Below are positions 18,629 through 28,526 of a stretch of DNA of 64,000 bases, in pieces. The position numbers were made by a program, and so were the translations under genes. Every line of letters begins with the position of its first letter. The first letter of the stretch is position 1. Below the pieces are notes generated by a model. That model was not told where the DNA came from, ran no database searches, and worked only from the letters and a program-made list of their open reading frames with translations. Location: the NCBI RefSeq assembly GCF_900230285.1, contig NZ_OCNK01000005.1, positions 1 to 64,000 on the forward strand, in the 5' to 3' direction. The DNA comes from Blastococcus haudaquaticus (GTDB lineage: Bacteria > Actinomycetota > Actinomycetes > Mycobacteriales > Geodermatophilaceae).

Positions 18629-19438
18629 CTAGCGGGTGGTTCGAGGCGTGGCGGGATGGGCCCCGGCCGTGACCAGGTCGGCGACCGCCTGGCGGGCATC
18701 GCCGGCGGTGACCAGGCCCTCGCCGACCAGCACCGCGTCGGCCCCGGCGGCGGCGTAGCCGATCAGGTCGTGCGGCCCCCGGACCCCGGACTCGGCCACC
18801 TTGACCACCCCGGACGGCAGGCCGGGGGCGATCTTCTCGAAGGTCGAGCGGTCCACCTCGAGCGTGGTGAGGTCACGGGCGTTGACGCCGATCACGGAGG
18901 CGCCGGCGTCCATGGCGCGGTCGGCCTCGGCCTCGGTGTGCACCTCGACCAGCGCCGTCATGCCCAGCGACTCGACCCGCTCCAGCAGCCCCACCAGCGC
19001 GTTCTGCTCGAGCGCGGCGACGATCAGCAGGACCACGTCGGCGCCGTGGGCCCGGGCCTCGTGCACCTGGTAGCTGCTGACGACGAAGTCCTTGCACAGC
19101 ACCGGCACGTCGACGACGGCGCGGACGGCGTCCAGGTCGGCCTGCGAGCCGCCGAAGCGCCGCCGCTCGGTCAGGACGCTGATCACGCGCGCGCCACCGG
19201 CGGCGTACTGGACGGCGAGCTGCGCGGGGTCGGGGATGTCGGCCAGGTCGCCCTTGGAGGGGCTGCGGCGCTTCACCTCCGCGATCACGCCCACACCGGG
19301 GGCGCGGAGCGCAGCCAGCGCGTCCAGCGCCGGGCGGGCGTCGAGGGCGGCCGCCTTGACCTCGGCCAGCGGGGTCAGCGCCTCACGGGCGGCCAGGTCC
19401 TCGCGGACGCCGGCCACGATCTCGTCGAGGACGTTCAC
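18629..19438 (-). CDS. trpC: Indole-3-glycerol phosphate synthase
   Basis: TIM-barrel enzyme forming indole-3-glycerol phosphate from CdRP in tryptophan synthesis. 269 residues, normal length. Family motifs: [13 protein letters not shown] with the catalytic Lys, [13 protein letters not shown] with the second Lys, [14 protein letters not shown], and VAESGV. Monofunctional: no TrpF domain is fused. Start is GTG 19438. It lies 155 bp downstream of the trp-associated membrane protein gene and 44 nt upstream of trpB. Confidence 0.97.
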   Translation of the reverse strand: MNVLDEIVAGVREDLAAREALTPLAEVKAAALDARPALDALAALRAPGVGVIAEVKRRSPSKGDLADIPDPAQLAVQYAAGGARVISVLTERRRFGGSQADLDAVRAVVDVPVLCKDFVVSSYQVHEARAHGADVVLLIVAALEQNALVGLLERVESLGMTALVEVHTEAEADRAMDAGASVIGVNARDLTTLEVDRSTFEKIAPGLPSGVVKVAESGVRGPHDLIGYAAAGADAVLVGEGLVTAGDARQAVADLVTAGAHPATPRTTR

Positions 19439-19564
19439 GGCTGCGCACCTGTCGACACCGCTGCGCGGCTGCTCACGCGGTCCTCCAGAACTCGCACGGA
19501 CGTCCCCTCACCAGTCGGATCGGCACAGCCACTCTAGAGGCGGCCCGTGCCACCCCGGCCGGGG

Positions 19565-19580
19565 GGCCGGTCCACCGGCC
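19565..19580 (-). terminator. Small GC-rich hairpin between trpE-side genes and trpC
   Basis: ggccggt-cc-accggcc is a perfect 7-bp inverted repeat with a 2-nt centre, 14 nt past the stop of the trp membrane protein gene. It is the only candidate for partial termination or processing inside the trp cluster. Confidence 0.3.
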
Positions 19581-19593
19581 TCCGCCAGTTCCG

Positions 19594-20193
19594 CTACGCG
19601 GTGGGGTCCTCGCCGCGGTCCAGCGCCTTCCACGCGGCCTGGGCACGGTCCTCGTCGGTCTGGGGCCGGGCGGGAACCGGCGTCGCGTCCGTCCGCGGGT
19701 CCGTCCCCTCGGCGGTCCGCTCGTAGCGCCGCCCCATGCCGGGCCAGCTCCGGCCCCGCAGCACGACGAGGAGCCCGGCGGCCGCTCCGAGCAGGCCGGC
19801 CACCGCCGCGAGCACCGGCCACGCGGGGCTGAGGTCGACGGTCCGGACGGCGTCCTCCAGGCCCCCGGTCAGCACCCGGACCCCCGACCACGCCAGCACC
19901 CCGCCCGCCACCGCCATCAGCAGACCGACCGCCACCCGGCCCGCGGAGCGGACGGCCAGCAGCGCCACGGCCGCGGCCAGCAGCACCAGACCGGTGGCCG
20001 GCACCAGCGGGGCGGTGTCCGCGCCGGACAGCACCTCCACGACGGGCGGCAGCGGCGGCTGCCGTTCCGTCGTCGCCTCCGCCCATCTCTGCCCGCCGGA
20101 GACGAGCGCCAGCGCACCGGCGACGGCGGCACCGAGCACGGCGGCCGCCAGCTCGCGGCGCGCGTCCACAGTCCGCTCCCCCGCGGCGCTCAC
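19594..20193 (-). CDS. Trp biosynthesis-associated membrane protein (TIGR02234 type)
   Basis: Integral membrane protein of 199 residues with about four hydrophobic segments (roughly residues 14-32, 62-80, 85-108, 124-145) and a hydrophilic C-terminal tail rich in Arg, Asp and Pro. It matches the actinobacterial family found only between trpE and trpC. Function is unknown; placement suggests a role linked to tryptophan or its precursors, but nothing in the sequence shows transport or catalysis. GTG 20193 overlaps the trpE stop by 4 nt. Confidence 0.85.
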   Translation of the reverse strand: MSAAGERTVDARRELAAAVLGAAVAGALALVSGGQRWAEATTERQPPLPPVVEVLSGADTAPLVPATGLVLLAAAVALLAVRSAGRVAVGLLMAVAGGVLAWSGVRVLTGGLEDAVRTVDLSPAWPVLAAVAGLLGAAAGLLVVLRGRSWPGMGRRYERTAEGTDPRTDATPVPARPQTDEDRAQAAWKALDRGEDPTA

Positions 20194-21698
20194 CGCAGCT
20201 CCCGCAGCCCCTCCGCCGCGGCGATCGCCGAGAGCACGGCCCGCGCCTTGTGCCGGGTCTCCGCCTCCTCGGTGGCGGGATCGCTGTCGGCCACGATGCC
20301 TGCGCCGGCCTGGACGTAGGCACGTCCCCGGTGCAGGACGGCGGTGCGGATCGCGATCGCCATGTCCATGTCCCCGCCCGCGTCGAGGTAGCCGACGGTG
20401 CCCGCGTACAGGGCCCGGCGGGTCGGTTCGATCGACTCGATGATCTCCATGGCCCGCGGCTTGGGCGCTCCCGAGACGGTGCCCGCCGGGAAGGTGGCGT
20501 CGAACACGTCGAGCGCGTCGAACTCCGGCGCGACGACCCCGGCCACCGTGGAGACCATGTGCATGACGTGGCTGTAGAGCTCGACGCGCATGAAGTCGGG
20601 GACCTCGACGCTGCCCGGCACGCTGACCCGGCCCAGGTCGTTGCGCGCCAGGTCGACGAGCATCACGTGCTCGGCGCGCTCCTTGGGATCGGCCAGCAGC
20701 CCCTCGGCCAGCCGGACGTCCTCCTCCTCGGTGGCGCCCCGTGGCCGGGTGCCCGCCGGCGGGTGCACGACGGCGGTGTTCCCGGACCCGTCACCGGTGA
20801 CCGTGACCAGCGCCTCCGGCGAGGAACCGACGACGTCGAACGGGCTCTCCCGACCGGCGAAGCGCAGCAGGTACATGTACGGCGAGGGGTTGGTGGCCCG
20901 CAGCACCCGGTAGAGGTCCAGCGCGTCGACGTCGGTGGCCAGCTCGAAGCGCTGGGCCAGCACCACCTGGAAGGCGTCCCCGGCCCGGACGTGTTCGCGG
21001 ATCCGCTCGACGCCCTCCTCGAAGGCCCCGGGGCGCAGGTTGCTCCGCACCGGAGGGGCGTCAGCCCGCTCGAGCACCGACAGCGCGGGCGGGACCGCCT
21101 TCGCCAGGTCGGCAGCCATGGCGTCCAGCCGGGCGACCGCGTCCTCGTAGCCTCCGCCGGCCCGCAGTGCGTTGGCGATCAGCAGCACCGAGCCGTCGGT
21201 GTGGTCGAGGACCGCGAGGTCGGTCACCAGCATCATGGCCAGCTCGGGCATGCCGAGGTCGTCGGCGCTGGTCGACGGCAGGCGCTCGAGCCGGCGGACC
21301 ACGTCGTAGCCGAGGTAGCCCACCAGCCCGCCGGTCAGCGGCGGCAGGCCCTCGCCCCGCGGGGACCGGAGCCGGCGCGCCAGCGTGCGGACCGCGGCCA
21401 GCGGGTCGGTCGGCAGGTCGTCGGTCAGCCCCGGGACGTCGTCGCCCAGCCACTCGGTGACGCCGTCGCGCTCGGTGAGGACACCTGCGCTGCGGACCCC
21501 GACGAAGCTGTACCTGGCCCAACGCTTGCCCTGCTCGGCCGACTCGAGCAGCACGGTGCCCGGACGGTTGCCGGCGAGCTTCCGGTAGACGCCGACAGCG
21601 GTCTCGCTGTCGGCCAGCAACTTGCGGGTGACCGGGACGACCGCCTGGTCCAGTGCCGCGAACTCCTCGGCCGAGGGGCTGGTGACGCCGAACCTCAT
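20190..21698 (-). CDS. trpE: Anthranilate synthase component I
   Basis: Converts chorismate with ammonia or glutamine-derived nitrogen to anthranilate. 502 residues. N-terminal LLES (near residue 50, [20 protein letters not shown]) is the tryptophan feedback-binding motif. The chorismate-binding domain shows [48 protein letters not shown] and [11 protein letters not shown]. Start is ATG 21698, overlapping the hisI stop (ATGA). The glutaminase subunit (TrpG) and TrpD are not in the window. Feedback control by tryptophan is expected from the LLES motif. Confidence 0.96.
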   Translation of the reverse strand: MRFGVTSPSAEEFAALDQAVVPVTRKLLADSETAVGVYRKLAGNRPGTVLLESAEQGKRWARYSFVGVRSAGVLTERDGVTEWLGDDVPGLTDDLPTDPLAAVRTLARRLRSPRGEGLPPLTGGLVGYLGYDVVRRLERLPSTSADDLGMPELAMMLVTDLAVLDHTDGSVLLIANALRAGGGYEDAVARLDAMAADLAKAVPPALSVLERADAPPVRSNLRPGAFEEGVERIREHVRAGDAFQVVLAQRFELATDVDALDLYRVLRATNPSPYMYLLRFAGRESPFDVVGSSPEALVTVTGDGSGNTAVVHPPAGTRPRGATEEEDVRLAEGLLADPKERAEHVMLVDLARNDLGRVSVPGSVEVPDFMRVELYSHVMHMVSTVAGVVAPEFDALDVFDATFPAGTVSGAPKPRAMEIIESIEPTRRALYAGTVGYLDAGGDMDMAIAIRTAVLHRGRAYVQAGAGIVADSDPATEEAETRHKARAVLSAIAAAEGLRELR

Positions 21699-22075
21699 GC
21701 CGTACCGCCCACGACGGCCGGGAGGGGCCGGAAGAAGCAGCTGCGCTCGCCGGTGTGGCAGGCGGCGCCCTCCTGGTCGACGAGGAGCAGCAGGGCGTCG
21801 CCGTCGCAGTCGAGCCGCACCTCGCGCACCCACTGCCGGTTGCCCGAGGTCTCGCCCTTGACCCAGTACTCCCCCCGGCTGCGGGACCAGTAGGTGGCCC
21901 GGCCGGTGGTGAGGGTGCGGCGCAGCGCCTCGTCGTCCATCCAGGCGACCATCAGCACCTCGCCGGTGTCGTGCTGCTGCACGACGGCGGCCACGAGGCC
22001 GGCCGGGTCGCGGCGCAGCAGCGCGGCGACCTCCGGGTCGAGCACGGTTCCGGGAGCGGGCGGGACGGCGGACAT
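21695..22075 (-). CDS. hisI: Phosphoribosyl-AMP cyclohydrolase
   Basis: Third step of histidine synthesis, opening the adenine ring of PR-AMP. 126 residues, so it is the cyclohydrolase alone, with no HisE domain. Metal-binding signature: [20 protein letters not shown] followed by RSCFF, and the conserved [20 protein letters not shown]. Start ATG 22075 follows the previous stop by 26 nt. It is fused by a 4-nt overlap to trpE, so histidine and tryptophan synthesis share a transcript here. Confidence 0.96.
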   Translation of the reverse strand: MSAVPPAPGTVLDPEVAALLRRDPAGLVAAVVQQHDTGEVLMVAWMDDEALRRTLTTGRATYWSRSRGEYWVKGETSGNRQWVREVRLDCDGDALLLLVDQEGAACHTGERSCFFRPLPAVVGGTA

Positions 22076-22101
22076 GCCGTCCAGTCTGCCGTGCCGGGCG
22101 G

Positions 22102-22827
22102 TCAGACCTGCCCGGAGGGCGGGACGACGCCGTCGAACCAGCGGCGGCCCGGGCCGAACAGCAGCATGCCGAGGCCCACCAGCGGGCCGGCGGCGAAGAA
22201 CAGCGCGAGCGCCGTGATCGTCCCCTCCGTGTCGTAGCCCCCGATCTCGGAGTTCAGCCGCACGGCCCAGTAGACGGCCAGCACCACCTGGACGGCCAGC
22301 GCGGCCAGGAGCAGCAGCCCGGCCGCGCGGCGCCGGCTGTTGAGCGCCCACACGCCGGCGCCGATCAGCAGCACCGCCGAGATCAGCTGGACGATCGCGA
22401 GCGCCGTGCCCTCCGTGGCGAGGGAGTCCAGCGTCGACGAGGGGAGCTCGTCGGTCGCCGCGACGGCGACGTCGGCGATGGAGGCGAAGAACCACAGGTA
22501 CACCGAGGCGATGATCACCACCAGGGACTGCGCGAAGGCCAGCACCGCCGCGGTGATCAGCTGTCCCGGGCGCTGCGGTGGGCGCGGCGGGAGCGGGTAG
22601 CCGTAGGCCGCCGGCCCCCACGCGGGGGCGCCCCACGGCTGGGCCGGGTAGCCGTATGCCGGCGGCTGACCGTAGGGCTGGCCGGCGTAGGGCTGGGCGG
22701 GGTACTGCTGGGTGGCGTACTGCTGGGGTGCGGTCTGCGGCGGCCCGGCGTACGGGAGGCCCGGCTCGGTCGGGGTGGCCGGATCGGCCCACGGGCTCGA
22801 TCCCGGACCCCCGTATCCCGACGTCAC
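22102..22827 (-). CDS. Membrane protein with Pro/Tyr/Gln-rich cytoplasmic head, function unknown
   Basis: 241 residues. The first 85 are low complexity, made of PYAGQPYGQ-, QQYATQQY- and PAWGPAAYG-type units rich in Pro, Tyr, Gln and Gly, probably disordered. Four hydrophobic segments follow (about 88-112, 135-155, 168-187, 207-226). Such heads occur on many actinobacterial membrane proteins near division or secretion machinery, but no family with known function is recognised. GTG 22827 overlaps the stop of the FAD dehydrogenase by 4 nt, and hisI starts 26 nt after its stop, so it is co-transcribed with trp/his genes. Confidence 0.8.
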   Translation of the reverse strand: MTSGYGGPGSSPWADPATPTEPGLPYAGPPQTAPQQYATQQYPAQPYAGQPYGQPPAYGYPAQPWGAPAWGPAAYGYPLPPRPPQRPGQLITAAVLAFAQSLVVIIASVYLWFFASIADVAVAATDELPSSTLDSLATEGTALAIVQLISAVLLIGAGVWALNSRRRAAGLLLLAALAVQVVLAVYWAVRLNSEIGGYDTEGTITALALFFAAGPLVGLGMLLFGPGRRWFDGVVPPSGQV

Positions 22828-24482
22828 AGCGCTGCCGCCGCGGCCCGGCCGGCTACCCGGCCCGAGAAGATGCAGCCGCCGAGGAACGTGCCCTCCAGCG
22901 ACCGGTAGCCGTGCATGCCGCCTCCGCCGAACCCGGCGACCTCCCCCGCCGCGTACAGGCCGGGGAAGACGTCGCCACCGGGGCGCAGGACCCGGGCCGA
23001 CAGGTCGGTCTCGAGCCCGCCCAGCGTCTTGCGGGTGATGATGTTGAGCCGGACCGCGATGAGCGGACCCGCCTCGGGGTCGAGGATCCGGTGCGGCTGC
23101 GCCACCCGGATGAGTTTGTCCCCCAGGTAGTTGCGTGCCGCCCGCATCGCGTTGATCTGCATGTCCTTGCCGAACTCGTGGGCGATCTCCCGGTCACGGC
23201 TGACGATCTCCCGCTCGATCGTGCCGAGGTCCAGTTCCGGCGTCCCCCCGGTGATGCGGTTCATCCCGGCCACGAGCTCGGGCAGGGTGTCGGCGACGAC
23301 GAAGTCCTCCCCCTTGTCGAGGAAGGCCTGCACCGGCGGGGCCATGCCGGCCTTCACCCGGGTGGCCAGCAGGCGGACGTCCTTGCCGGTGAGGTCGGGG
23401 TTCTGCTCGGAGCCCGACAGCCCGAACTCCTTCTCGACGATCTTGGAGGTGGCGATGAACCAGGTGTGCTCGTATCCGGTGGTCCCGATGTGGGCGAGGG
23501 TGCCCAGCGTGTCGAAACCGGGGAACAGCGGCACGGGCAGCCGCTTGCCCGTCGCGTCGAACCACAGCGACGACGGCCCGGGCAGGATCCGGATCCCGTG
23601 GTCCGCCCAGATCGGTGAGTGGTTGGCGATCCCCTCGGTGTAGTGCCACATGCGGTCGCCGTTGACGACGCTGGCGCCGGCGTCCTGGGTGGCCTGCAGC
23701 ATGCGGCCGTCGACGTGGGCCGGGACGCCGGACAGCATCCGCCGCGGGGCGGGGCCCAGTCGGGCCGGCCAGTTCTTGCGGACCAGCTCGTGGTTCCCCC
23801 CGATGCCGCCGGCGGTGACGAGCACGGCCTGTGCGGTGATCTCGAAGTCGCCGGTCTCGGTGCGCGAGCTCGCCTCGCCGCGGGCGATGGAGCTCGGCTC
23901 CAGGACCGCACCCCGGACGCCGGTGACGGCGCCCCCGGTGACGACCAGCCCGGACACCCGGTGCCGGAAACGCAACTCGACCCGGCCGGCCGCGACGGCC
24001 GCCCGCACGCGCTTGGCGAACGCCTCGACGATGGCCGGACCGGTGCCCCAGACGATGTGGAAGCGCGGCACCGAGTTGCCGTGCCCGGTGGCCGTGTATC
24101 CCCCGCGCTCGGCCCAGCCGACCACCGGGAAGAACCCGATGCCCTGCTCCTTGAGCCAGGACCGCTTCTCCCCCGCGGCGAACTGCAGGTACGCCTCGGC
24201 CCACTGGCGTGGCCAGTGGTCGGAGTCGCGGTCGAACCCGGCGGTGCCGAACCAGTCCTGGCGGGCCAGCTCCAGGGAGTCGTGCACCCGCAGCCGGCGC
24301 TGCTCCGGGGAGTCGACGAGGAAGAGGCCACCGAAGCTCCAGAAGGCCTGCCCACCCAGGGATCCCTCCGGCTCCTGGTCCACGAGGATCACCCGCTTGC
24401 CGGCGTCGGCCAGCTCCGCGGTGGCGACCAGGCCGGCCAGGCCGGCGCCCACGACGACTGCATCTGCCTCGACTGTGCTCAC
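22824..24482 (-). CDS. FAD-binding dehydrogenase (3-ketosteroid dehydrogenase / fumarate reductase flavoprotein-like)
   Basis: Cytoplasmic flavoprotein of 552 residues. The N-terminal dinucleotide-binding motif is [17 protein letters not shown] followed by an acidic strand end (VILVDQE); [10 protein letters not shown] and the C-terminal ..[18 protein letters not shown].. complete the FAD site. The overall plan fits the KstD/FrdA superfamily and the conserved group annotated as putative FAD-binding dehydrogenase, not a proven steroid enzyme. Two GTG codons are close together; the one at 24482 has TAGCGT 7 nt upstream, while the one at 24488 would lie 1 nt after that hexamer, so 24482 is preferred. 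It probably heads the hisI-trp transcript. Substrate unknown. Confidence 0.85.
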   Translation of the reverse strand: MSTVEADAVVVGAGLAGLVATAELADAGKRVILVDQEPEGSLGGQAFWSFGGLFLVDSPEQRRLRVHDSLELARQDWFGTAGFDRDSDHWPRQWAEAYLQFAAGEKRSWLKEQGIGFFPVVGWAERGGYTATGHGNSVPRFHIVWGTGPAIVEAFAKRVRAAVAAGRVELRFRHRVSGLVVTGGAVTGVRGAVLEPSSIARGEASSRTETGDFEITAQAVLVTAGGIGGNHELVRKNWPARLGPAPRRMLSGVPAHVDGRMLQATQDAGASVVNGDRMWHYTEGIANHSPIWADHGIRILPGPSSLWFDATGKRLPVPLFPGFDTLGTLAHIGTTGYEHTWFIATSKIVEKEFGLSGSEQNPDLTGKDVRLLATRVKAGMAPPVQAFLDKGEDFVVADTLPELVAGMNRITGGTPELDLGTIEREIVSRDREIAHEFGKDMQINAMRAARNYLGDKLIRVAQPHRILDPEAGPLIAVRLNIITRKTLGGLETDLSARVLRPGGDVFPGLYAAGEVAGFGGGGMHGYRSLEGTFLGGCIFSGRVAGRAAAAAL

Positions 24483-24489
24483 GGTCACG

Positions 24490-24495
24490 ACGCTA
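24490..24495 (-). promoter_or_regulatory. -10 element TAGCGT, leaderless-type, FAD dehydrogenase and hisI-trp cluster
   Basis: TAGCGT ends 7 nt before the GTG at 24482. Genes from here to lgt are closely spaced, so this may be the main promoter of the trp cluster. Confidence 0.5.
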
Positions 24496-24996
24496 GCGGG
24501 CCGCCGTGGCCGTGCGCCGTCCCCCCGGCGGGCGACGCCCCCGTGTCCACTCCCGGACGGGCCGCTGCAGCGCGAGGACCAGGCAGGTCACCGGACCCAC
24601 GAGCAGCAGCACGGTGGACAGGACCGCCTGCTCGCCGCCCAGCACCGCGAAGAACGCCGCGAGGACCAGCAGCCCAACCAGCGTCAGCACCGCCGTCCCG
24701 GCGAGGACGGCCCAGCCCCGCGCCCGGCCGGACCAGACCAGCGCCGCGCCCGCGAGCGCGAGGGCGGCAAGCACGAGCGGACCGACCATGAACCAGTCCC
24801 AGCCGACTTCCGGCGTGTACAGCAGCCAGGCGAGGTAGCCGTCCTCGGCGGCCACCAGCAGACCGAAGAAGGCGGCGAACGGGACGACGAGCGGGCGCTC
24901 CGGATCCGGCTCGGCCGCGGGGCGCGCACCCGGCCGTGGCGCGGACCTCGGGGACCGCCGCGCGGGCGCGCGGCTGCGCGAGGAGGACGACGGCAT
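24493..24996 (-). CDS. Small membrane protein, function unknown
   Basis: 167 residues. About 35 basic, Ser/Arg/Pro-rich residues are followed by four hydrophobic segments (about 38-58, 68-87, 93-115, 122-142) and a short Arg-rich tail. No catalytic motif and no named family recognised. ATG 24996 has TACCCT 7 nt upstream, a good leaderless fit. The stop lies 10 nt from the FAD dehydrogenase start, and its end overlaps that gene's -10 element. Confidence 0.75.
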   Translation of the reverse strand: MPSSSSRSRAPARRSPRSAPRPGARPAAEPDPERPLVVPFAAFFGLLVAAEDGYLAWLLYTPEVGWDWFMVGPLVLAALALAGAALVWSGRARGWAVLAGTAVLTLVGLLVLAAFFAVLGGEQAVLSTVLLLVGPVTCLVLALQRPVREWTRGRRPPGGRRTATAAR

Positions 24997-25003
24997 GGCT
25001 CGG

Positions 25004-25009
25004 AGGGTA
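25004..25009 (-). promoter_or_regulatory. -10 element TACCCT, leaderless-type, small membrane protein
   Basis: TACCCT on the minus strand ends 7 nt before the ATG at 24996. Confidence 0.5.
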
Positions 25010-25087
25010 GGAGGCCGACCTCGCCCTGTGCCCGCCGTCCTCGCGGTGCAGGGCGAGGACGGCGACCCGTCGGTGAGGTCGGCGGGC

Positions 25088-26085
25088 TCAGGAGACCCGG
25101 CGCACGCCCTTGACCCGCGCTGTGGCGGTGAACTGCCGCACCGCAGGACCGGGCACGGCCAGCAGTCCGCGCAGACGCCGCTCCGCGCGCGACCAACCCG
25201 GCCCGACGTCCGTGTCGGCCAGCCGGACGACGCGGATGTCCAGTGCTCGAAGCTCGTCCTCGCGCCGCTTCTCCTCCCACAACACCCGTTCCGGGCTGCG
25301 CCCGCGCCACGGGTCGGTGTACTTGACCCGGCCGTCGAACTCGATCGCGACGGCGGCCTCGTCGAACCAGGCATCGACCACGCCCACGAGCCGCCCACCG
25401 GCGCGGATCTCGACCTGCAGGTCGGGGAGAACGAGGCCGGCCCCCACGATGCGCAGCCTGCCTCGGGTCTCCAGTGGCGATTCGGCGCGCCCGTCAGCGT
25501 GAGCGGTGGCCCGTGCCGCCCGGCCTGCCCCGGGCCAGTGACGGACGGCGACGGTGGCGCGGCGGAGGTCGTCCGGCGTCGTGTGATCGGCCAGCAGGGC
25601 GGCGTCCATCGCGACGACGGCGTCCTCCAGCGCCCACTCCCGCGCGCAGTCGACGAGGGTCCGCGCCGCCGAGGTGAGCGGCACGGGCCCGTCCGCCAGC
25701 GCTCCTGTGCCGTCACCGGTGCGCAGGTCATGAGGTAGTCGCTGCCGCGCCGCCACTGCAACGGGTCGGTGAGCCTGATGACCGGCGAGACCGTCCGCGG
25801 CGTGGGGAACTGCCACAGTCGGGCGGCCGAGACGTGGCTCACCAGCGCGGACGGACGGTCCAGGCCCAGCAGGACGGCCAGGCAGTCGACGTCGTGGCGG
25901 CGTCCCGTCGTCTCCGCTTCGGCGATGGACGCTGCGCCGGCGAGGACGCCGCGTCGGAGCCGGACCCAGGTGCCGGAGCGGCACAGGGCGCGGATCTCGG
26001 ACGGCGCGTAGCCGGCGCGGAGGGCTTCTGCCGTGGTGAAGAGCCCGAGTCGGCGCTCGGCAGCGGCGCGGAGTGCGGGATGCAT
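25088..26085 (-). pseudogene. AbiEi-type winged-helix / DUF559 endonuclease-like protein, one-base frameshift
   Basis: Two frames together make one family protein. The first, from ATG 26085, encodes an AbiEi-like winged helix (RRLGLFTTAEALRAGYAPSE, then VRLRRGVLAGAASIAEAE) and runs to about 25700. The second continues as LADGPVPLTSAARTLVDCAR and ends in a DUF559/Vsr-like fold with AWFDEAAVAIEFDGRVKY, VLWEEKRREDELRALDIRVV. One base added near 25699-25702 (gagcg-c-ctggcg) joins them, and 998 nt plus 1 is then exactly 333 codons. Family members are lone proteins of unknown role, named for likeness to type IV antitoxins; no toxin partner lies next to it. Real decay or sequence error cannot be told apart here. 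Confidence 0.82.
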
Positions 26086-26236
26086 GCGCCGATGCTGCGG
26101 TGCAGGTCGCTCGGCGCGGGATGCGCCTCAGGTTCTGTGGACGGTGCGGCCTCCTGTGCATCGCGGTCCTCACCGGGGCGCCTCCACCCTCGTGCTCCAG
26201 CACGAGGTCGGCGGCCGGACAGTGAGGACCGCGGGT

Positions 26237-26665
26237 TCAGCCGGGAGGCCGGAGGCTGCTCGTGGGCCGCCGCCGGGCGGCCACCCACGAGCGCACGGGG
26301 GGCAGCACCGCCAGGACGGCGGTGAGCAGCGGCACCAGCACGGTGAAGACGCCGAAGAAGCCGGCCCCCCAGCCCCCGGTGACGTACCCGTAGACCAGGA
26401 GCAGGGTGAGCAGGGCGGCAGGCAGCGCCAGCACGAGCCAGGACCGTCCGGCCAGGAGCATCGCGGCGCCGACCAGGAGCCCGAGGGCGAGGATCACCGG
26501 CACCGCGAGCAGCAGCCAGGCGCTGCCCTCCAGCTGACCCCCCGAGAACGCGAAGGCCGCCATGGCGAAGATCGCCGGGACGAACGCGGCGATCAGCCCC
26601 AGCACGGCGGCCGCGATCGCCGGGACGGGCGGCATGCGGTCGACCGGACCGGCAGGAGGGTGCAC
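26237..26665 (-). CDS. Small four-helix membrane protein, function unknown
   Basis: 142 residues with hydrophobic segments at about 14-40, 48-68, 70-92 and 98-120, and a basic tail (SWVAARRRPTSS). It resembles the neighbouring 167-residue protein in size and layout but not clearly in sequence. GTG 26665 has TACGCT 6 nt upstream and is preferred over the internal ATG at 26635. It stands alone between the AbiEi-like pseudogene and the ABC exporter pair, 16 nt after the exporter stop. Confidence 0.7.
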   Translation of the reverse strand: MHPPAGPVDRMPPVPAIAAAVLGLIAAFVPAIFAMAAFAFSGGQLEGSAWLLLAVPVILALGLLVGAAMLLAGRSWLVLALPAALLTLLLVYGYVTGGWGAGFFGVFTVLVPLLTAVLAVLPPVRSWVAARRRPTSSLRPPG

Positions 26666-26671
26666 GCGCGG

Positions 26672-26677
26672 AGCGTA
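26672..26677 (-). promoter_or_regulatory. -10 element TACGCT, leaderless-type, small membrane protein
   Basis: TACGCT on the minus strand ends 6 nt before the GTG at 26665. Confidence 0.5.
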
Positions 26678-26681
26678 AGGG

Positions 26682-28526
26682 TCAGCCGGTGGCCGCGGGA
26701 GCGCCGGTGGAGGACCGCCGCCACGACGAGTGCAGTCGCGCGTACGGGCCGTCGGCGTCGACCAGCTCCGCGTGCGTGCCGCGCTGCACGACGTGGCCGG
26801 CGTCGACCACGAGCACCTCGTCGGCCCGCTCGGCGGTGGAGAGCCGGTGGGCGATGGTGAGCGTGGTCCGCCCGTCGGTCAGCCGGTCCAGTGCCCGGGT
26901 CAGGCGCTGCTCGGTGGCGGGGTCGACGGCGCTGGTCGCCTCGTCGAGCACCAGGAGGTCGGGGTCGGCGACGTAGGCACGCGCGACCGCGACCAGCTGC
27001 CGCTCCCCCGAGGACAGCGACTCACCGCGCTGGCCGACCGGCGTCCGGACGCCGTCCTCGAGCCCGGCCACCCAGGCACCGAGCTCCAGCTCCTCGAAGG
27101 CGGTGGCCACGTCGTCGTCGGTCATGCCGGGCCGCCCGTACCGGACGTTGTCGGCCACCGTCGCGTCGAAGAGGAACCCGTCCTGCGGCACCATCACCAC
27201 CCGCGCGCGCAGCGAGGAGAACGCCACCTCGTCCAGCGGCACCCAGCCCTCGGCGTCCGAGCCGAGCAGCACCCGCCCGTCGACCGGGTCCATGAGCCGG
27301 GTGACCAGTTTGGCGAAGGTCGTCTTCCCCGAGCCGGTCTCCCCGACGATCGCGACCCGCTGCCGCGGCTCGATCGTGAGCTCGACGCCGTCGAGGGCCA
27401 GCGGCGCACCGGGCGCGTAGCGGAAGGCGACCCGGTCGAAGCGGACGCCCAGCGGGCCCGGCGGCAGCTCGCGCACCGTGGCGGGGGCGGCGATGGCCGG
27501 GTCGCGGACGTCGGGAGCGGTGTCGATGACGTCGAGCACCCGCCGGAAGCCGGCCACGGCGTTCTGCGCCTCGTTGAGGACCTCGCTGGCGGTCTGCACC
27601 GGGGCCACGAAGAGGGTGACCAGGAAGAGGAAGGCCACCAGCGTGCCGGCGGTGATGTCGCCGGCGAGGCCGAGGAGCACGCCGACGACGACGACGGCCG
27701 CATTGGCCAGCGCCGCCACGAACTCGCCGCTGACGAACACCGCGGCGGTCACCTTCTGCGCGTCGACCTGGGCGCGGTACTGCCGGTCGATGGCGGCGTC
27801 GATCCGGGCCGCCGTCCGGCCGCCCACGCCGTAGGCGCGCACGGTCGGGGCGCCGACGACGGACTCGGCCACGGCGCCGAGCACGTCGCCCACCCGCTCG
27901 CGGACGACGCCGTACGCGGTCGCCAGGCGCTGGGCGAACCAGCGGACCGCGATCGCCAGCGGGATGAAGCAGACCAGGACCAGCAGGGTGAGCTGCCAGG
28001 AGTAGACGAACATGACCACCGTGGCCACCACCAGCTGGCCGACGCTGATCAGCCCCAGCACCCCGCCCCACTGCATGAACGTGGAAAGCTGGTCGACGTC
28101 GCTGGTGACGCGGGAGACCAGGGAGCCGCGGCGCTCGCCCTGCTGGTGCAGCACCGACAGGTCGTGCACGTGGCGGAAGGCGCGCACCCGCAGGCCGGCC
28201 AGCGCCGTCTCCGTGGTCCGGAAGAGGCGGACGTTCATCCGGTAGACGGCGACGGCGGTGATGAGCACGACGACCGCGCACAGCAGCACCAGCCGGGTGA
28301 CGACGTCGAGGTCGGGGTCGCCGCCGGCCAGCCCGCGGTCGATGACCTGCTGGACGGCGATCGGGACGACCACCCGGCCGGCGGTGGCGAGCAGGGCCAG
28401 CGCGAACGTCACGGGGAGCCCGCGACGGAACTCCGGCATCATCCTCAGGCCGCGGCGCAGGGTGGCCAACGCGCCCTCGCGGCGCTGGTCGGCCGGCAGC
28501 AGGGGCGCGTCGGCGGGCGCGGTCAT
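26682..28526 (-). CDS. ABC exporter half-transporter, subunit with complete ATP-hydrolysis residues
   Basis: 614 residues: a six-helix type IV exporter membrane domain (about 40-330) and an ATPase domain (about 365-600). Walker A is GETGSGKTT near residue 395, Walker B LLVLDEATSAVD has the catalytic Glu, and the switch is IAHRLST with His. Its signature motif is off consensus, LSSGERQ instead of LSGGQ. Together with the partner upstream, which shows the opposite pattern, it should form a heterodimer with one active and one degenerate site. ATG 28526 overlaps the partner's stop by 4 nt. Multidrug or lipid export is the usual role; no substrate can be named. Confidence 0.93.
   Translation of the reverse strand: MTAPADAPLLPADQRREGALATLRRGLRMMPEFRRGLPVTFALALLATAGRVVVPIAVQQVIDRGLAGGDPDLDVVTRLVLLCAVVVLITAVAVYRMNVRLFRTTETALAGLRVRAFRHVHDLSVLHQQGERRGSLVSRVTSDVDQLSTFMQWGGVLGLISVGQLVVATVVMFVYSWQLTLLVLVCFIPLAIAVRWFAQRLATAYGVVRERVGDVLGAVAESVVGAPTVRAYGVGGRTAARIDAAIDRQYRAQVDAQKVTAAVFVSGEFVAALANAAVVVVGVLLGLAGDITAGTLVAFLFLVTLFVAPVQTASEVLNEAQNAVAGFRRVLDVIDTAPDVRDPAIAAPATVRELPPGPLGVRFDRVAFRYAPGAPLALDGVELTIEPRQRVAIVGETGSGKTTFAKLVTRLMDPVDGRVLLGSDAEGWVPLDEVAFSSLRARVVMVPQDGFLFDATVADNVRYGRPGMTDDDVATAFEELELGAWVAGLEDGVRTPVGQRGESLSSGERQLVAVARAYVADPDLLVLDEATSAVDPATEQRLTRALDRLTDGRTTLTIAHRLSTAERADEVLVVDAGHVVQRGTHAELVDADGPYARLHSSWRRSSTGAPAATG

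Noticed and set aside
19439-19593. Tryptophan leader peptide or attenuator before trpC
   Set aside because: No short frame with consecutive Trp codons and no pair of competing hairpins; only one small hairpin.
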